Assembly (NCBI RefSeq): GCF_018613575.1
Contig: NZ_JAGGPX010000006.1
Location: 71,770 to 135,769, forward strand
Direction of reading: 5' to 3'
Length of the DNA: 64,000 nt
Source of the DNA: Planococcus sp. ISL-110
GTDB lineage: Bacteria > Bacillota > Bacilli > Bacillales_A > Planococcaceae
Shown here: positions 25,909-34,116 of the stretch, piece by piece
Layout of the letters: each line of letters begins with the position of its first letter
Numbering within the stretch: the stretch's first letter is position 1
Notes under the pieces: generated by a model
Database searches by the model: none
Seen by the model: only the letters and a program-made list of their open reading frames with translations
What the model was told of the DNA's origin: nothing
Made by a program: the position numbers and the translations under genes

Positions 25909-26664
25909 TTAAATGACACGATTTCGAATGGTGCTGGCCAGAAAGTCGATGGCAATAACCATGATCATAATAATTAAGACATCCAGTGAAACGGAGGAGT
26001 ATTGAAAGGTTTTAAAGTCATTAAACAGGCGCTGGCCTATTCCACCGCCGCCGATAAAGCCCAGGATGAGCGATGTGCGGATGGCGACTTCAAAACGATA
26101 GAAAAATTGGGACAGGACGTTCGGCCAAATTTGCGGAAGAATGCTGAACAGATTAGCCAGCCATTTTTTCGCGCCAACGGCACGCATAGCTTCCTGAGGA
26201 CCAGGGTCGGCAGCTTCAATCAGTTCTGAGACCAGTTTTCCGAAGACACCGACATTATGGATCATGATGGCAATAACTGCTGGAAAAGGTCCAAGGCCGA
26301 GTGTCGTCAATAGGATCAGGCCGATAACGATTTCAGGGACGGAACGCACAAAACTGAGTGCCACACGGGTGAAATGAAAGAGAGACTTGGACGGCGCCGT
26401 ATTGCGTGCCGCAACGAAGCTGATCGGCAAGGCGATCAATAAACCAAACACACTGCCGAGAAAAGCCATCGCCAAGGTCTCGAACGTATCTTCTACCATG
26501 CCTGGAAGCTTGGTAAAGTCCATCGGCCACCATTGGGACAGAAAATCAATCATATTGCGGAAATCCCTGAACTTGGACAGGTCGAATTCCGTAATCCGCA
26601 TGCTGAAATAAATCAGCACAAGAACGATCAGGACGGTGATGAGATTGCTTTTTTTAAACCACAA
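25909..26664 (-). CDS. phnE: Phosphonate-type ABC permease PhnE
   Basis: A 251-residue inner-membrane permease with one N-terminal helix, then a five-helix core. The EAA-like loop is EAADPGPQEAMRAVGAKKWL near residues 148-167, and RTSLILGFIGGGGIGQRLFN near 202-221 is the standard PhnE signature. Second gene of phnD-phnE-phnC, 12 bp after phnD. Normal length for a single PhnE. Confidence 0.88.
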   Translation of the reverse strand: MWFKKSNLITVLIVLVLIYFSMRITEFDLSKFRDFRNMIDFLSQWWPMDFTKLPGMVEDTFETLAMAFLGSVFGLLIALPISFVAARNTAPSKSLFHFTRVALSFVRSVPEIVIGLILLTTLGLGPFPAVIAIMIHNVGVFGKLVSELIEAADPGPQEAMRAVGAKKWLANLFSILPQIWPNVLSQFFYRFEVAIRTSLILGFIGGGGIGQRLFNDFKTFQYSSVSLDVLIIMIMVIAIDFLASTIRNRVI

Positions 26665-26676
26665 GCTTAATCAACT

Positions 26677-27579
26677 CTATTCTTCAATGATTCCTTGCTT
26701 TATAGCGGCCTGTTTGATGCTTTCGTAATCTGCATTGTCAGCTTCTGTAAAGCCGGTAGCGCCAAATGCATCAAGGATTTCAGTATCTTCTATCGCTAAG
26801 AACGTTTCGCGCAGTTTTGCGACAGTTTCATCATCTGTGCTTTCGAGCACGGCCCATGGGTATTGGAACAGAGGCTCTGACTCCCAGACGATTTTTAGTT
26901 GGTCCCCATCAATCTTCCCCGATTCCAACAGCTGATTGTAAATAGCGCTGTCGATGGCACCTGCATCGACCTGTTTGTTTTGGACAGCGAGTGCAGTTGC
27001 ATCATGCGATCCGGTAAAGCGGACAGTTTCAAATTGATTTTCCTGTTCAGACTCGTACACTTCGCGGTCCTGCAATTCAATAGAAGGAATCAATGAACCG
27101 GAAGTGGAATTTGGGTCACCGAATGCAAATTGGACCTCGCCCGGATTTTCCAATAATTCATCCAAAGAAGCAACGGGATTGTCTGTATGCGTGATGACAT
27201 AGGAATTATAAAATGGCTCGCCGTCGACCAATTGGGTGATGATGGCTTTGGCATTGCTGTTTGCTTCAGCGATGACATACGTTAGCGGCCCAAGATAGGC
27301 CATGTCGATCTGGTCGTAGTTCATTGATTCCACGACACCGTTATAATCGGGATAAACTTCAATTTCGACTTCGCGATCCAACGCTTCGCTCAGGATTGTT
27401 TGCAGCTTATCCATTGCAGTTTGCATTTCGCCTTCTGTCTGGGCAGGAATTACACCGATTGTGAAGGGTTCCTCGTTATCGGACGCTGTTGAACTTCCAC
27501 TTTCAGTTAAATCGCTTCCGCAGGCTGATAAGAACAATGCCAGCAGGAGTACAGAAGTCGTTAAAATCCATTTTTTCAA
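26677..27579 (-). CDS. phnD: PhnD-family substrate-binding lipoprotein
   Basis: A 300-residue binding protein of the phosphate/phosphite/phosphonate family. The signal peptide ends in the lipobox LSAC (lipid-anchored Cys). Family features: FTIGVIPAQTEGEM at the start of the mature part, VESMNYDQIDMAYLGPLTYV, and FAFGDPNSTSGSLIPS in the ligand cleft. An upstream start at 27696 has no ribosome site and would spoil the signal peptide; TTG 27579 follows AGAGGTGTTCGTA. It begins 121 bp after selD, beyond a terminator, so it has its own promoter. Ligand not determinable by eye. Confidence 0.87.
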   Translation of the reverse strand: MKKWILTTSVLLLALFLSACGSDLTESGSSTASDNEEPFTIGVIPAQTEGEMQTAMDKLQTILSEALDREVEIEVYPDYNGVVESMNYDQIDMAYLGPLTYVIAEANSNAKAIITQLVDGEPFYNSYVITHTDNPVASLDELLENPGEVQFAFGDPNSTSGSLIPSIELQDREVYESEQENQFETVRFTGSHDATALAVQNKQVDAGAIDSAIYNQLLESGKIDGDQLKIVWESEPLFQYPWAVLESTDDETVAKLRETFLAIEDTEILDAFGATGFTEADNADYESIKQAAIKQGIIEE

Positions 27580-27618
27580 TACGAACACCTCTTTATATTT
27601 TTGGTATGCAGCTGACAG

Positions 27619-27646
27619 TAAAACAAGGACTCCAACAGAGTCCTTG
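27619..27646 (-). terminator. Terminator of the glycosyltransferase-selD operon
   Basis: CAAGGACTC and GAGTCCTTG, perfect 9-bp stem, 5-base loop, with TTTTA after it on the minus strand. It separates selD from phnD. Confidence 0.75.
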
Positions 27647-27700
27647 TCCAATGCTTGACTATTGCTGCATTTAAGCTTTTCATTTTTGGGCAGCAATATC

Positions 27701-28750
27701 TTATATTACTTGAATCCGTCCAGCATTTTCACTGGTCACATTGCCGATGATGGCGGATTGGACATTGTTTTCCTGCAGTTCACGCTGCAACGCATCAGCT
27801 TCCGCTTCAGGCACTGAAATCAACAGGCCGCCGGAAGTGACTGCGTCGCATAGGATTAATTGATCAATTTCACTGATGTTCTCAGCGTAATCGATGTCTT
27901 TCGCAAGCCACTGGCGATTTTTATGTGTGCCGCCGGGAATGACGTTTTGTTCTGCAAGATCTTTTGCACGAGAAAGAACAGGTACATCCTGGTTAGTTAC
28001 TGTGACGCCGACGTTTCCGCCTTTGGCGATTTCCATCGTATGGCCAAGAAGGCCAAATCCGGTTACATCTGTGCAAGCGTTGACAGAGTATCTTTCCATT
28101 ACTTCAGCTGCGGCTTTATTCAAAGTGGCCATGACGTTCATGACTTCATCCAAATCTTCTTTTTCCAGAATGCCTTGTTTGATGGCAGTGGTCAAAATAC
28201 CGACGCCAATGGGCTTGGTTAAAATAAGGCGGTCTCCCGGTTTTGCTCCAGCATTGGAGCGGATGCGGTCAGGGTGTATGGTGCCTGTAACGGAAAGCCC
28301 GAATTTAGGCTCCTGGTCGTCAATCGAATGGCCGCCCACCAAAATGGCGCCAGATTCCTTGACCTTGTCGGAAGCGCCAGCCAATATATCGGCTAAGATG
28401 CTTTTATCCAAGGTATTGATTGGGAAAGCGACGATATTCATGACGGTCAATGGTTTGCCGCCCATGGCATAAACATCGCTTAGAGCATTAGCAGCACCGA
28501 TTTGGCCGAACATATAGGCATCATCCACAATTGGGGTAAAGAAATCCAAAGTCTGGACCAATGCCGTTTCATCATTAATTTTATAAACTCCTGCATCGTC
28601 AGCTGTTTCCAGGCCGACCAGCAAGTTTGGATCATCTACATTTTTCGGTAAGTGACGCAGAACCTGCGCCAGGTCCTCAGGACCAATTTTGCAGCCTCAA
28701 CCGCCTTTTGTAGATAAAGAAGTGAGTCTTACGTTTTCTTTTTCAATCAT
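27701..28750 (-). CDS. selD: Selenophosphate synthetase SelD containing selenocysteine
   Basis: SelD makes selenophosphate from selenide and ATP. Conventional reading starts only at residue 43 (28624), but the frame extends to ATG 28750 behind AAAGGAGAGATTGAC with a single in-frame TGA at 28697-28699, codon 18. The local text is STKGG-U-GCK, exactly the GG(C/U)GCK active site of SelD, so TGA encodes selenocysteine. Full length is 349 residues, normal for the family. Other motifs: DDAGVYKI, DFFTPIVDD, ALSDVYAMGGKP, GGHSIDDQEPKFG, TDVTGFGLLGH. A hairpin just after the TGA may be its SECIS. selB, selA and tRNA-Sec lie within 6 kb. Confidence 0.95.
28672..28684 (-). promoter_or_regulatory. Candidate SECIS hairpin of selD
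   Basis: On the minus strand GGTCC-TGA-GGACC forms a stem starting 12 bases after the UGA, close to the spacing of bacterial SECIS elements, with G in the loop. Pairing can be enlarged with flanking bases. Function is inferred from position. Confidence 0.5.
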
Positions 28751-28802
28751 GTCAATCTCTCCTTTTTTACATTCAAATACTGCTATTCATCGAAAATCCA
28801 GT

Positions 28803-29798
28803 TTATTTTAAGATCTGTCGATAAACCTTCAATAAAGTTTCGGCTTCACGTTCGCTTGAATGATTTCGTCTTACATAAGCTTCCGCGGACTGGCCAATGC
28901 TTTGTCTTATTTTGTTATTATTCACGAGCTTTTCGGCATAATCAAGGAATTCGTTCCGGGTTTTATATAATACCCCTGTTTCCCCATCGGAAATTATGGC
29001 GCTGTTGCCGGGAATGTCTGAAGCAAGCACCGGCAAAGCGTAGCCCATCGCCTCTAAAATCGTTGCGGGCTGGCCTTCTGACAGGGATGTGTTTAAAACG
29101 GCATCGGTCTGGCGATAGACGGCACCCATGATTTCATGCGGTACTTGCCCCAGGTAACAGATCCAATCTTTGTGAAGATTGACAAGTTCCATAACCGTCT
29201 CGCCTTCCTCTTCTTCAAGAACAGGGCCGACCAGCCATAGGCGAACCTGAGGGTGGTGCAGGCGGAGCTCCTGAAGCATTAGAATCGCTGCTGGGATATT
29301 TTTCACTTTCCGGATGCCTGCCGGCAAGAAGAACAAAAAGCTGTTCGGCTCTTTTGTGAAAGGTGAAACTCCAGATGGAGAAGGCTGGTTGCCTTGAGGC
29401 ATGACAAGGATTTTATCAGCCAGTTCGGGAATTTCCTTTACCAGCAATCCTTTAGCTTTTTTATCGAACACATGAACAGCTTCGGCTCCATGCAAAGAAG
29501 CCAGGACATCGGGTCGTTTATCCGGATTAAAAAGATCCTGATTCAAATCGGTCCCTGTAATGGTGACAATGTAATGCACAGGCTTCTGATCCAGTTTTTG
29601 CAGGAACTTATAGAAATTATAGGCATGGAATCCATGAACGATATCAGCAGCTGGAAACGAATGGATGACGCTGTCATCGGTTGTCGATACGATTTTCGTC
29701 TCTACACCCAGTTTTTCAAGATTGTCTGCAATGCGTTGAACCGTTATCGTGTTTCCGCGAAGTTGCGGATAATTCGGTGAAGCTAAAACAATTTTCAT
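28803..29798 (-). CDS. Family-4 glycosyltransferase, SenB-like, paired with selD
   Basis: A 331-residue GT-B enzyme. Near the start are SPNYPQLRGNTITVQRIADN and ADIVHGFHAYNFYKF. Then come TITGTDLNQDL, MPQGNQPSP, FLPAGIRKVKN, the donor-site SEGQPATILEAMGYALPVLA and SDIPGNSAII. This order (GN..T, TGTDL..DL, R.VK, EG....LEAM..G.PVLAS.IPGN) is what I recall of SenB, which joins selenophosphate to a UDP-sugar. It lies 52 bp upstream of selD on the same strand with no terminator between. ATG 29798 follows AAGGATGAAGAAG; longer starts lack a site. A GT4 enzyme of ordinary type cannot be excluded. Confidence 0.7.
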   Translation of the reverse strand: MKIVLASPNYPQLRGNTITVQRIADNLEKLGVETKIVSTTDDSVIHSFPAADIVHGFHAYNFYKFLQKLDQKPVHYIVTITGTDLNQDLFNPDKRPDVLASLHGAEAVHVFDKKAKGLLVKEIPELADKILVMPQGNQPSPSGVSPFTKEPNSFLFFLPAGIRKVKNIPAAILMLQELRLHHPQVRLWLVGPVLEEEEGETVMELVNLHKDWICYLGQVPHEIMGAVYRQTDAVLNTSLSEGQPATILEAMGYALPVLASDIPGNSAIISDGETGVLYKTRNEFLDYAEKLVNNNKIRQSIGQSAEAYVRRNHSSEREAETLLKVYRQILK

Positions 29799-29900
29799 CT
29801 TCTTCATCCTTTGACTCAACAATTTGAAGGTTTATGCTCTCCCGCTAGATTGAATTATCCTAAAACAAAGTAAGTTTGTCACTTAACTCACCTTTCGATG

Positions 29901-29940
29901 AAGCAAAAAAAAAATGCCGTTGTGGCAATCTTTTTTTGCG
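29901..29940 (-). terminator. Terminator on the minus strand before the glycosyltransferase
   Basis: GCAAAAAAAAAATGCC and GGCAATCTTTTTTTGC pair around a short loop; the outer A/T arms work as T runs in both directions. It would stop transcription from tRNA-Sec and the repeat array before the glycosyltransferase promoter. Confidence 0.6.
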
Positions 29941-29982
29941 CGGAACTTTTGTAAGTGGTGCTTCCGCATTTCTATTGTGTTT

Positions 29983-30105
29983 AGCTTCGGTGCCTAGCTC
30001 CTCGGGGTCTTAAGCCAAACCGGCAATGTGGCAAAAAACGCCACACTGCCAATTCGTCTTAAGCCTGTCGGAGCTGGACAGGCACCTCAGCATTTCTTAT
30101 TGTCC
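29983..30105. repeat. Palindromic repeat A, copy 1
   Basis: A 123-base unit starting AGCTTCGGTGCCTAGCTCC and ending CAGCATTTCTTATTGTCC. Outer arms GTGCCTAGCTCC...CTTAAG and CTTAAG...GGAGCTGGACAGGCAC pair. An inner hairpin GGCaatGTGGC/GCCACactGCC has loop AAAAAAC. It is nearly identical to copy 2 309 bases later. Confidence 0.85.
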
Positions 30106-30291
30106 AGCTTCGGTGCCCAGATTCTAGGGTCATAAGCCGCGCTGGCTGTGCGGCTGAAAACATGCCGCTTCGCCAGTGCGTCTTATGCCCGTCGAGGGGC
30201 CGCAGGATGCGGGTCAGCTAACCGTTGCGACAGGAAGTCGCGTTTTTAGGTTAGCATCCTCAGTTGGGTACCTCAGCATTTCTTATTGTCC
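30106..30291. repeat. Palindromic repeat B, copy 1, with nested element
   Basis: Starts AGCTTCGGTGCCCAGATTC, with arms GTGCCC...CATAAG and CTTATG...; the centre pairs GCTGGC...GCCAG. Its right arm is interrupted from about 30195 to 30270 by another hairpin element: GCTAACC 30217-30223 with GGTTAGC 30249-30255, and inside it GCGAC/GTCGC around AGGAA. Copy 2 lacks this, having ATCTACATGGGC instead. Confidence 0.8.
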
Positions 30292-30414
30292 AGCTTCGGT
30301 GCCTAGCTCCTCGGGGTCTTAAGCCAAACCGACTGCGTGGCAAAGAACGCCACACTGCCAATTCGTCTTAAGCCTGTCGGAGCTGGACAGGCACCTCAGC
30401 ATTTCTTATTGTCC
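30292..30414. repeat. Palindromic repeat A, copy 2
   Basis: Same 123-base length as copy 1, with only a few differences in the inner hairpin (ACCGACTGCGTGGC for ACCGGCAATGTGGC). Confidence 0.85.
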
Positions 30415-30530
30415 AGCTTCGGTGCCCAGATTCTAGGGTCATAAGCCGCGCTGGCTGTGCGGCTGAAAACATGCCGCTTCGCCAGTGCGTCTTATGCCCG
30501 TCGAATCTACATGGGCACCTCAGCATTTCT
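30415..30530. repeat. Palindromic repeat B, copy 2
   Basis: About 116 bases, identical to the first part of copy 1 through CTTATGCCCGTCGA, then a complete right arm ATCTACATGGGCAC. This is the uninterrupted form. It ends 8 bases before the tRNA-Sec 3' end. Confidence 0.85.
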
Positions 30531-30538
30531 GTATGTAT

Positions 30539-30635
30539 TGGCGGGATTGTGTGGGAATCGAACCCACCGAGCCTGGCACGCAGGCCCCTCAGGGTTTTGA
30601 AGACCCAGGAGGACACCAGTCACCCATCCAACCCC
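30539..30635 (-). tRNA. selC: tRNA-Sec (anticodon TCA)
   Basis: Reverse complement gives a 97-base tRNA with all tRNA-Sec marks: an 8-bp-type acceptor (GGGGTTGG with ACAATCCC), G73 then an encoded CCA (30539-30541), anticodon loop CTTCAAA with TCA at 30598-30600, a long variable arm GCCTG/CAGGC, and the T arm GTGGGTTCGATTCCCAC. It delivers selenocysteine at UGA with SelB; SelA loads selenium on it. It is divergent from selB by 151 bp. A possible promoter upstream has TTGCGC and TATAAA 15 bases apart, near 30660-30690 on the minus strand. Confidence 0.95.
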
Positions 30636-30786
30636 AGGTAATTTCTAGCCGGCCTGTACAAGTTTATACCGAAAAAAAGATCTGCGCAAGAATGCGGCTT
30701 GGATAAAACGGTTGAGAGCAGGGCTCAGGCTTGAAAGAGCTTTACCCGAAGACTAAAGTAAAGAGAAAAGCGATTAGAGAAGGCGT

Positions 30787-32700
30787 GTGAAAAAAATGGA
30801 AGAACGGTATTTTACTATCGGCATGGCTGGACACATTGACCATGGCAAAACCAGTTTGACAAAGGCTTTGACCAACGTGGAGACAGACCGGTTAAAAGAG
30901 GAAAAGGAGCGGGGCATTTCCATTGAATTGGGCTATGCACCTCTCAATTTAGAAGCCGGTGTCTCTGTTTCGGTTGTCGATGTGCCTGGCCACGAGCGGT
31001 TTATTCGCCAGATGATTGCAGGAGTTGCTGGAATCGATCTGGTTATTCTGGTTGTTGCGGCGGATGAAGGAATCATGCCGCAAACCGAGGAACATTTGGA
31101 AATTCTGCAGTTTTTAGGGGTGAAACGGTGCATCGTTGCCATTTCAAAAATGGACCGGGTTGATGAAGTGATGCTTGAATTGGTGATGGATGATATTAAA
31201 GAGCGGCTGTCCCGGACTGTTTTTCATGAGGCGCCATATGTTACGCTCGACAGCCTGTCCAGAACGGGAATCGATGAATTGAAGAAACTGATCGGGACGG
31301 AATTGCAGGCCATGAATTTCCGTGACGCCTACGGTTCATTCCGTTTGCCGATCGATCAGGTGTTTACAATCCAAGGCCAGGGAACGGTCGTCAGAGGAAC
31401 CGTTTATGAGGGCGTTGTGCGGAAATCGGCTAAACTGCTGCTTTTGCCGGAAGGGGTTCCTGTGAAAGTGAGGCAAATCCAAGTGCATCATGAGGAACGC
31501 GAGCAGGCACGTGCCGGGCAACGGACAGCCATCAACCTCGGCGGCATCGAACGGACAGCCGTGAAGCGTGGGGATGTGCTGGTGGATTCGGATCATTTCC
31601 TGGTGACGGATACCATTGATGTTGCGTTGCGGGTGATTGGACGGAAGTTTGCTCCCCTTAAACAGCGGACAGCTGTCCGGATTCATATCGGCACCTCTGA
31701 AGTGATGGGCAAGATCGTCTTTTTCGACCGTAAGGAGCTGGAGCAGACACCGGACGAAGTGTTATGCCAAATTCGCCTGGATGACAAGATAGTGGTCCGC
31801 CGGGGTGACCGTTTTATTTTGCGGCGGCCAAGTCCGATGGAGACAATCGGCGGCGGCTGGGTCATTCAGCCAAACGGCAGCAAGTATCGCTTTGGCTATG
31901 AAACCATCGATATGCTTCGCCATCACCAGCAGGGAACGCCACAGGATTTGATCATTGATGCCCTGAACAAATCTATGCTGCTTGAACAGCAGCAATTGAT
32001 GCAGCAGACTTCGTTGGATGAAATCACGTTGATAGAAACGTTGAAGCAAGGCTTGGCTTCTAATGTCTGGATGGAAATTCCACGCCACGGCTATAGCCTG
32101 GGCAAAACCTTCATCAAACTAAAAGATGAATTGCTGGCAAGGCTGCAGCAGTTTCATGAAGATTTCCCGATGCGCATCGGCATGGGCAAGGCCGAGCTGA
32201 TCCAATCAATGAGCGCTGCCTATCCGCGACCTCTTCTTCAGTACAGCTTAAATTTATTGATGGAACAGAATGAAATCAAGCAATCCGGCCAGTTCGTGGC
32301 TTGCGCTTTATTCAGTCCCCATCTTCCTAAGAAATGGCGTGCGCGAATGGAACAGATTGTCGGCACTTTGGAAAAGGATGGTTTCGAGGCAAAGAAATGG
32401 GAAGAGTATTTCACCGGCAGCCCTTTGCCGAAGGCGGAAATCGCTGAACTTACCGCTTATTTGGTTGAGAGTGGACAGGCTTATCGCTTGAGGGAAGATA
32501 CGATCATTCACCATAGTGCTTTTGAACAGGCCCTGAACCAGCTGCGGCAGCAGACAGGCCCATCCTTTGATTTAAAGCAGGCGAAGGACATTCTCAATCT
32601 GTCGCGAAAATACATGATTCCGTTTCTGGAGTTGCTGGATGGGCTGAACTATACAAGACGATCAGAAGATCAGCGTCATTGGATGGAGGACAAAACATGA
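30787..32700 (+). CDS. selB: Selenocysteine-specific elongation factor SelB
   Basis: A 637-residue GTPase that carries Sec-tRNA to UGA codons marked by a SECIS. G1 [15 protein letters not shown] near residue 14-28, the switch [13 protein letters not shown]3 DVPGHERF near 65-72, G4 SKMDR near 118. Domains II and III follow, then the C-terminal winged helices (about 370-637) that bind the SECIS. Length is usual. GTG 30787 follows GAGAAGGC; ATG 30796 is also possible. Its TGA overlaps the selA ATG. Confidence 0.95.
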   Translation: MKKMEERYFTIGMAGHIDHGKTSLTKALTNVETDRLKEEKERGISIELGYAPLNLEAGVSVSVVDVPGHERFIRQMIAGVAGIDLVILVVAADEGIMPQTEEHLEILQFLGVKRCIVAISKMDRVDEVMLELVMDDIKERLSRTVFHEAPYVTLDSLSRTGIDELKKLIGTELQAMNFRDAYGSFRLPIDQVFTIQGQGTVVRGTVYEGVVRKSAKLLLLPEGVPVKVRQIQVHHEEREQARAGQRTAINLGGIERTAVKRGDVLVDSDHFLVTDTIDVALRVIGRKFAPLKQRTAVRIHIGTSEVMGKIVFFDRKELEQTPDEVLCQIRLDDKIVVRRGDRFILRRPSPMETIGGGWVIQPNGSKYRFGYETIDMLRHHQQGTPQDLIIDALNKSMLLEQQQLMQQTSLDEITLIETLKQGLASNVWMEIPRHGYSLGKTFIKLKDELLARLQQFHEDFPMRIGMGKAELIQSMSAAYPRPLLQYSLNLLMEQNEIKQSGQFVACALFSPHLPKKWRARMEQIVGTLEKDGFEAKKWEEYFTGSPLPKAEIAELTAYLVESGQAYRLREDTIIHHSAFEQALNQLRQQTGPSFDLKQAKDILNLSRKYMIPFLELLDGLNYTRRSEDQRHWMEDKT

Positions 32701-34100
32701 AACAGTATTTGCGGCAGCTGCCGGCAGTTCACGAATTGCAGAAAGATCCACGTTTTGGCAGCTTGAAAACAGCATTCAACCTGAATAGTACGCAGCTGAC
32801 CGAATTCCTCCAGCGCGAAGTCGGCAATCTACGGCAACGTATGCTGGCAGAAGAGTTGCTGATTGAAGAGGCTGCGCCTGATTTTACAGGACAGCTGTTC
32901 GAGTCGGCTGAAACTCAAATCAGGTTGTGGCAGGAAGATCGTTTGGCACGGGTGATCAATGGAACAGGAACCGTGCTGCATACAAATTTGGGGCGGTCCC
33001 GTTTAAGCGATGCTGCCATCGCGCATGCCGTAAGAACGGCAGCAAATTACTCCAACTTGGAATATCGTTTAATGGAAGGAAAGCGTGGGTCACGCCATGA
33101 CATCATCGAAGAGTTATTGATGGAGGCAACGGGAGCGGAAGCGGCGATGGTCGTGAACAATAATGCAGCAGCGGTATTTCTTATTTTAAGTGCATTGGCC
33201 AAGCAGCAGGAAGTTATTGTCTCCCGGGGCCAATTAGTCGAGATCGGCGGCTCTTTCCGGGTGTCTTCTATTATGGAAGAAAGCGGCGCACATCTCGTCG
33301 AAGTGGGGACAACTAATAAAACCCATTTATTTGATTACGAGCAGGCAGTCGGTGAAGAAACCGCTATGATCATGAAAGTGCATACCAGCAATTTCAAGAT
33401 GATCGGTTTTACGGAAACGGTGGAGACTTCCGAATTGGCAGAATTGACAGGCAAACACCGTGAAGTCGTTTTTTATGAAGATTTAGGGAGCGGCGCGCTT
33501 TATGACTTTAAAAAGCATGGCATCGGTGATGAACCGCTTGTCCGTGAAGTGATCGAAAGCGGCGTCGACCTCATTTCCTTCAGCGGTGATAAGCTGCTGG
33601 GCGGTCCACAGGCCGGCTTGATTGCTGGTAAAAAAGAACTGATCGACCGATTGAAAAAGCATCAATTGGCACGTGTCTTGAGGGTCGACAAAATGACGCT
33701 GGCAGCGCTGGAAGAAACCTTGAAAAGCTATTTGGGAGGACCTGAAAAGATTGCTGAACTGCCTACTGTCCGGGATATTATCCGTCCGGCTACAGACATC
33801 AAAATCCAGGCGCAGTCATTTATCAGTTCTGTGCAATCAAATTCAAAAAATTACCATATCGAACTTCAGGAAAGTACTTCCCAAATAGGTGGCGGCACCA
33901 TGCCAGGAGTAGAAATCCCGACTTATATTGCAGCGATTGCACACCTAAGTTTGAGTGCAGACCAATTATCGATTCGGCTCAGGCGGGCAAAGCCGGCAAT
34001 TGTATCGAGGATCCAGGGGGAGCAGGTATGCATTGATTTCCGGACGATCGACCATTCCGAGATGGAAGAGTTGCTGGCAGGATTTTTGGCCAGTGAATAA
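32697..34100 (+). CDS. selA: L-seryl-tRNA(Sec) selenium transferase SelA
   Basis: A 467-residue PLP enzyme that turns Ser-tRNA(Sec) into Sec-tRNA(Sec) using selenophosphate. Features: N-terminal tRNA-binding part beginning RQLPAVHEL; INGTGTVLHTNLGRS near residue 85; NNNAAAVFLIL; and the PLP lysine in SFSGDKLLGGPQAG near 295. ATG 32697 follows TGGAGGACAAAAC and overlaps the selB stop; a longer start at 32679 lies inside selB. Third gene downstream is a glycerate kinase. Confidence 0.95.
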   Translation: MKQYLRQLPAVHELQKDPRFGSLKTAFNLNSTQLTEFLQREVGNLRQRMLAEELLIEEAAPDFTGQLFESAETQIRLWQEDRLARVINGTGTVLHTNLGRSRLSDAAIAHAVRTAANYSNLEYRLMEGKRGSRHDIIEELLMEATGAEAAMVVNNNAAAVFLILSALAKQQEVIVSRGQLVEIGGSFRVSSIMEESGAHLVEVGTTNKTHLFDYEQAVGEETAMIMKVHTSNFKMIGFTETVETSELAELTGKHREVVFYEDLGSGALYDFKKHGIGDEPLVREVIESGVDLISFSGDKLLGGPQAGLIAGKKELIDRLKKHQLARVLRVDKMTLAALEETLKSYLGGPEKIAELPTVRDIIRPATDIKIQAQSFISSVQSNSKNYHIELQESTSQIGGGTMPGVEIPTYIAAIAHLSLSADQLSIRLRRAKPAIVSRIQGEQVCIDFRTIDHSEMEELLAGFLASE

Positions 34101-34116
34101 AAGAGGGGGAGAATCG

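Noticed and set aside
29983-30530. CRISPR array
   Set aside because: Repeats are long palindromes of over 100 bases with no short unique spacers and no cas genes nearby.
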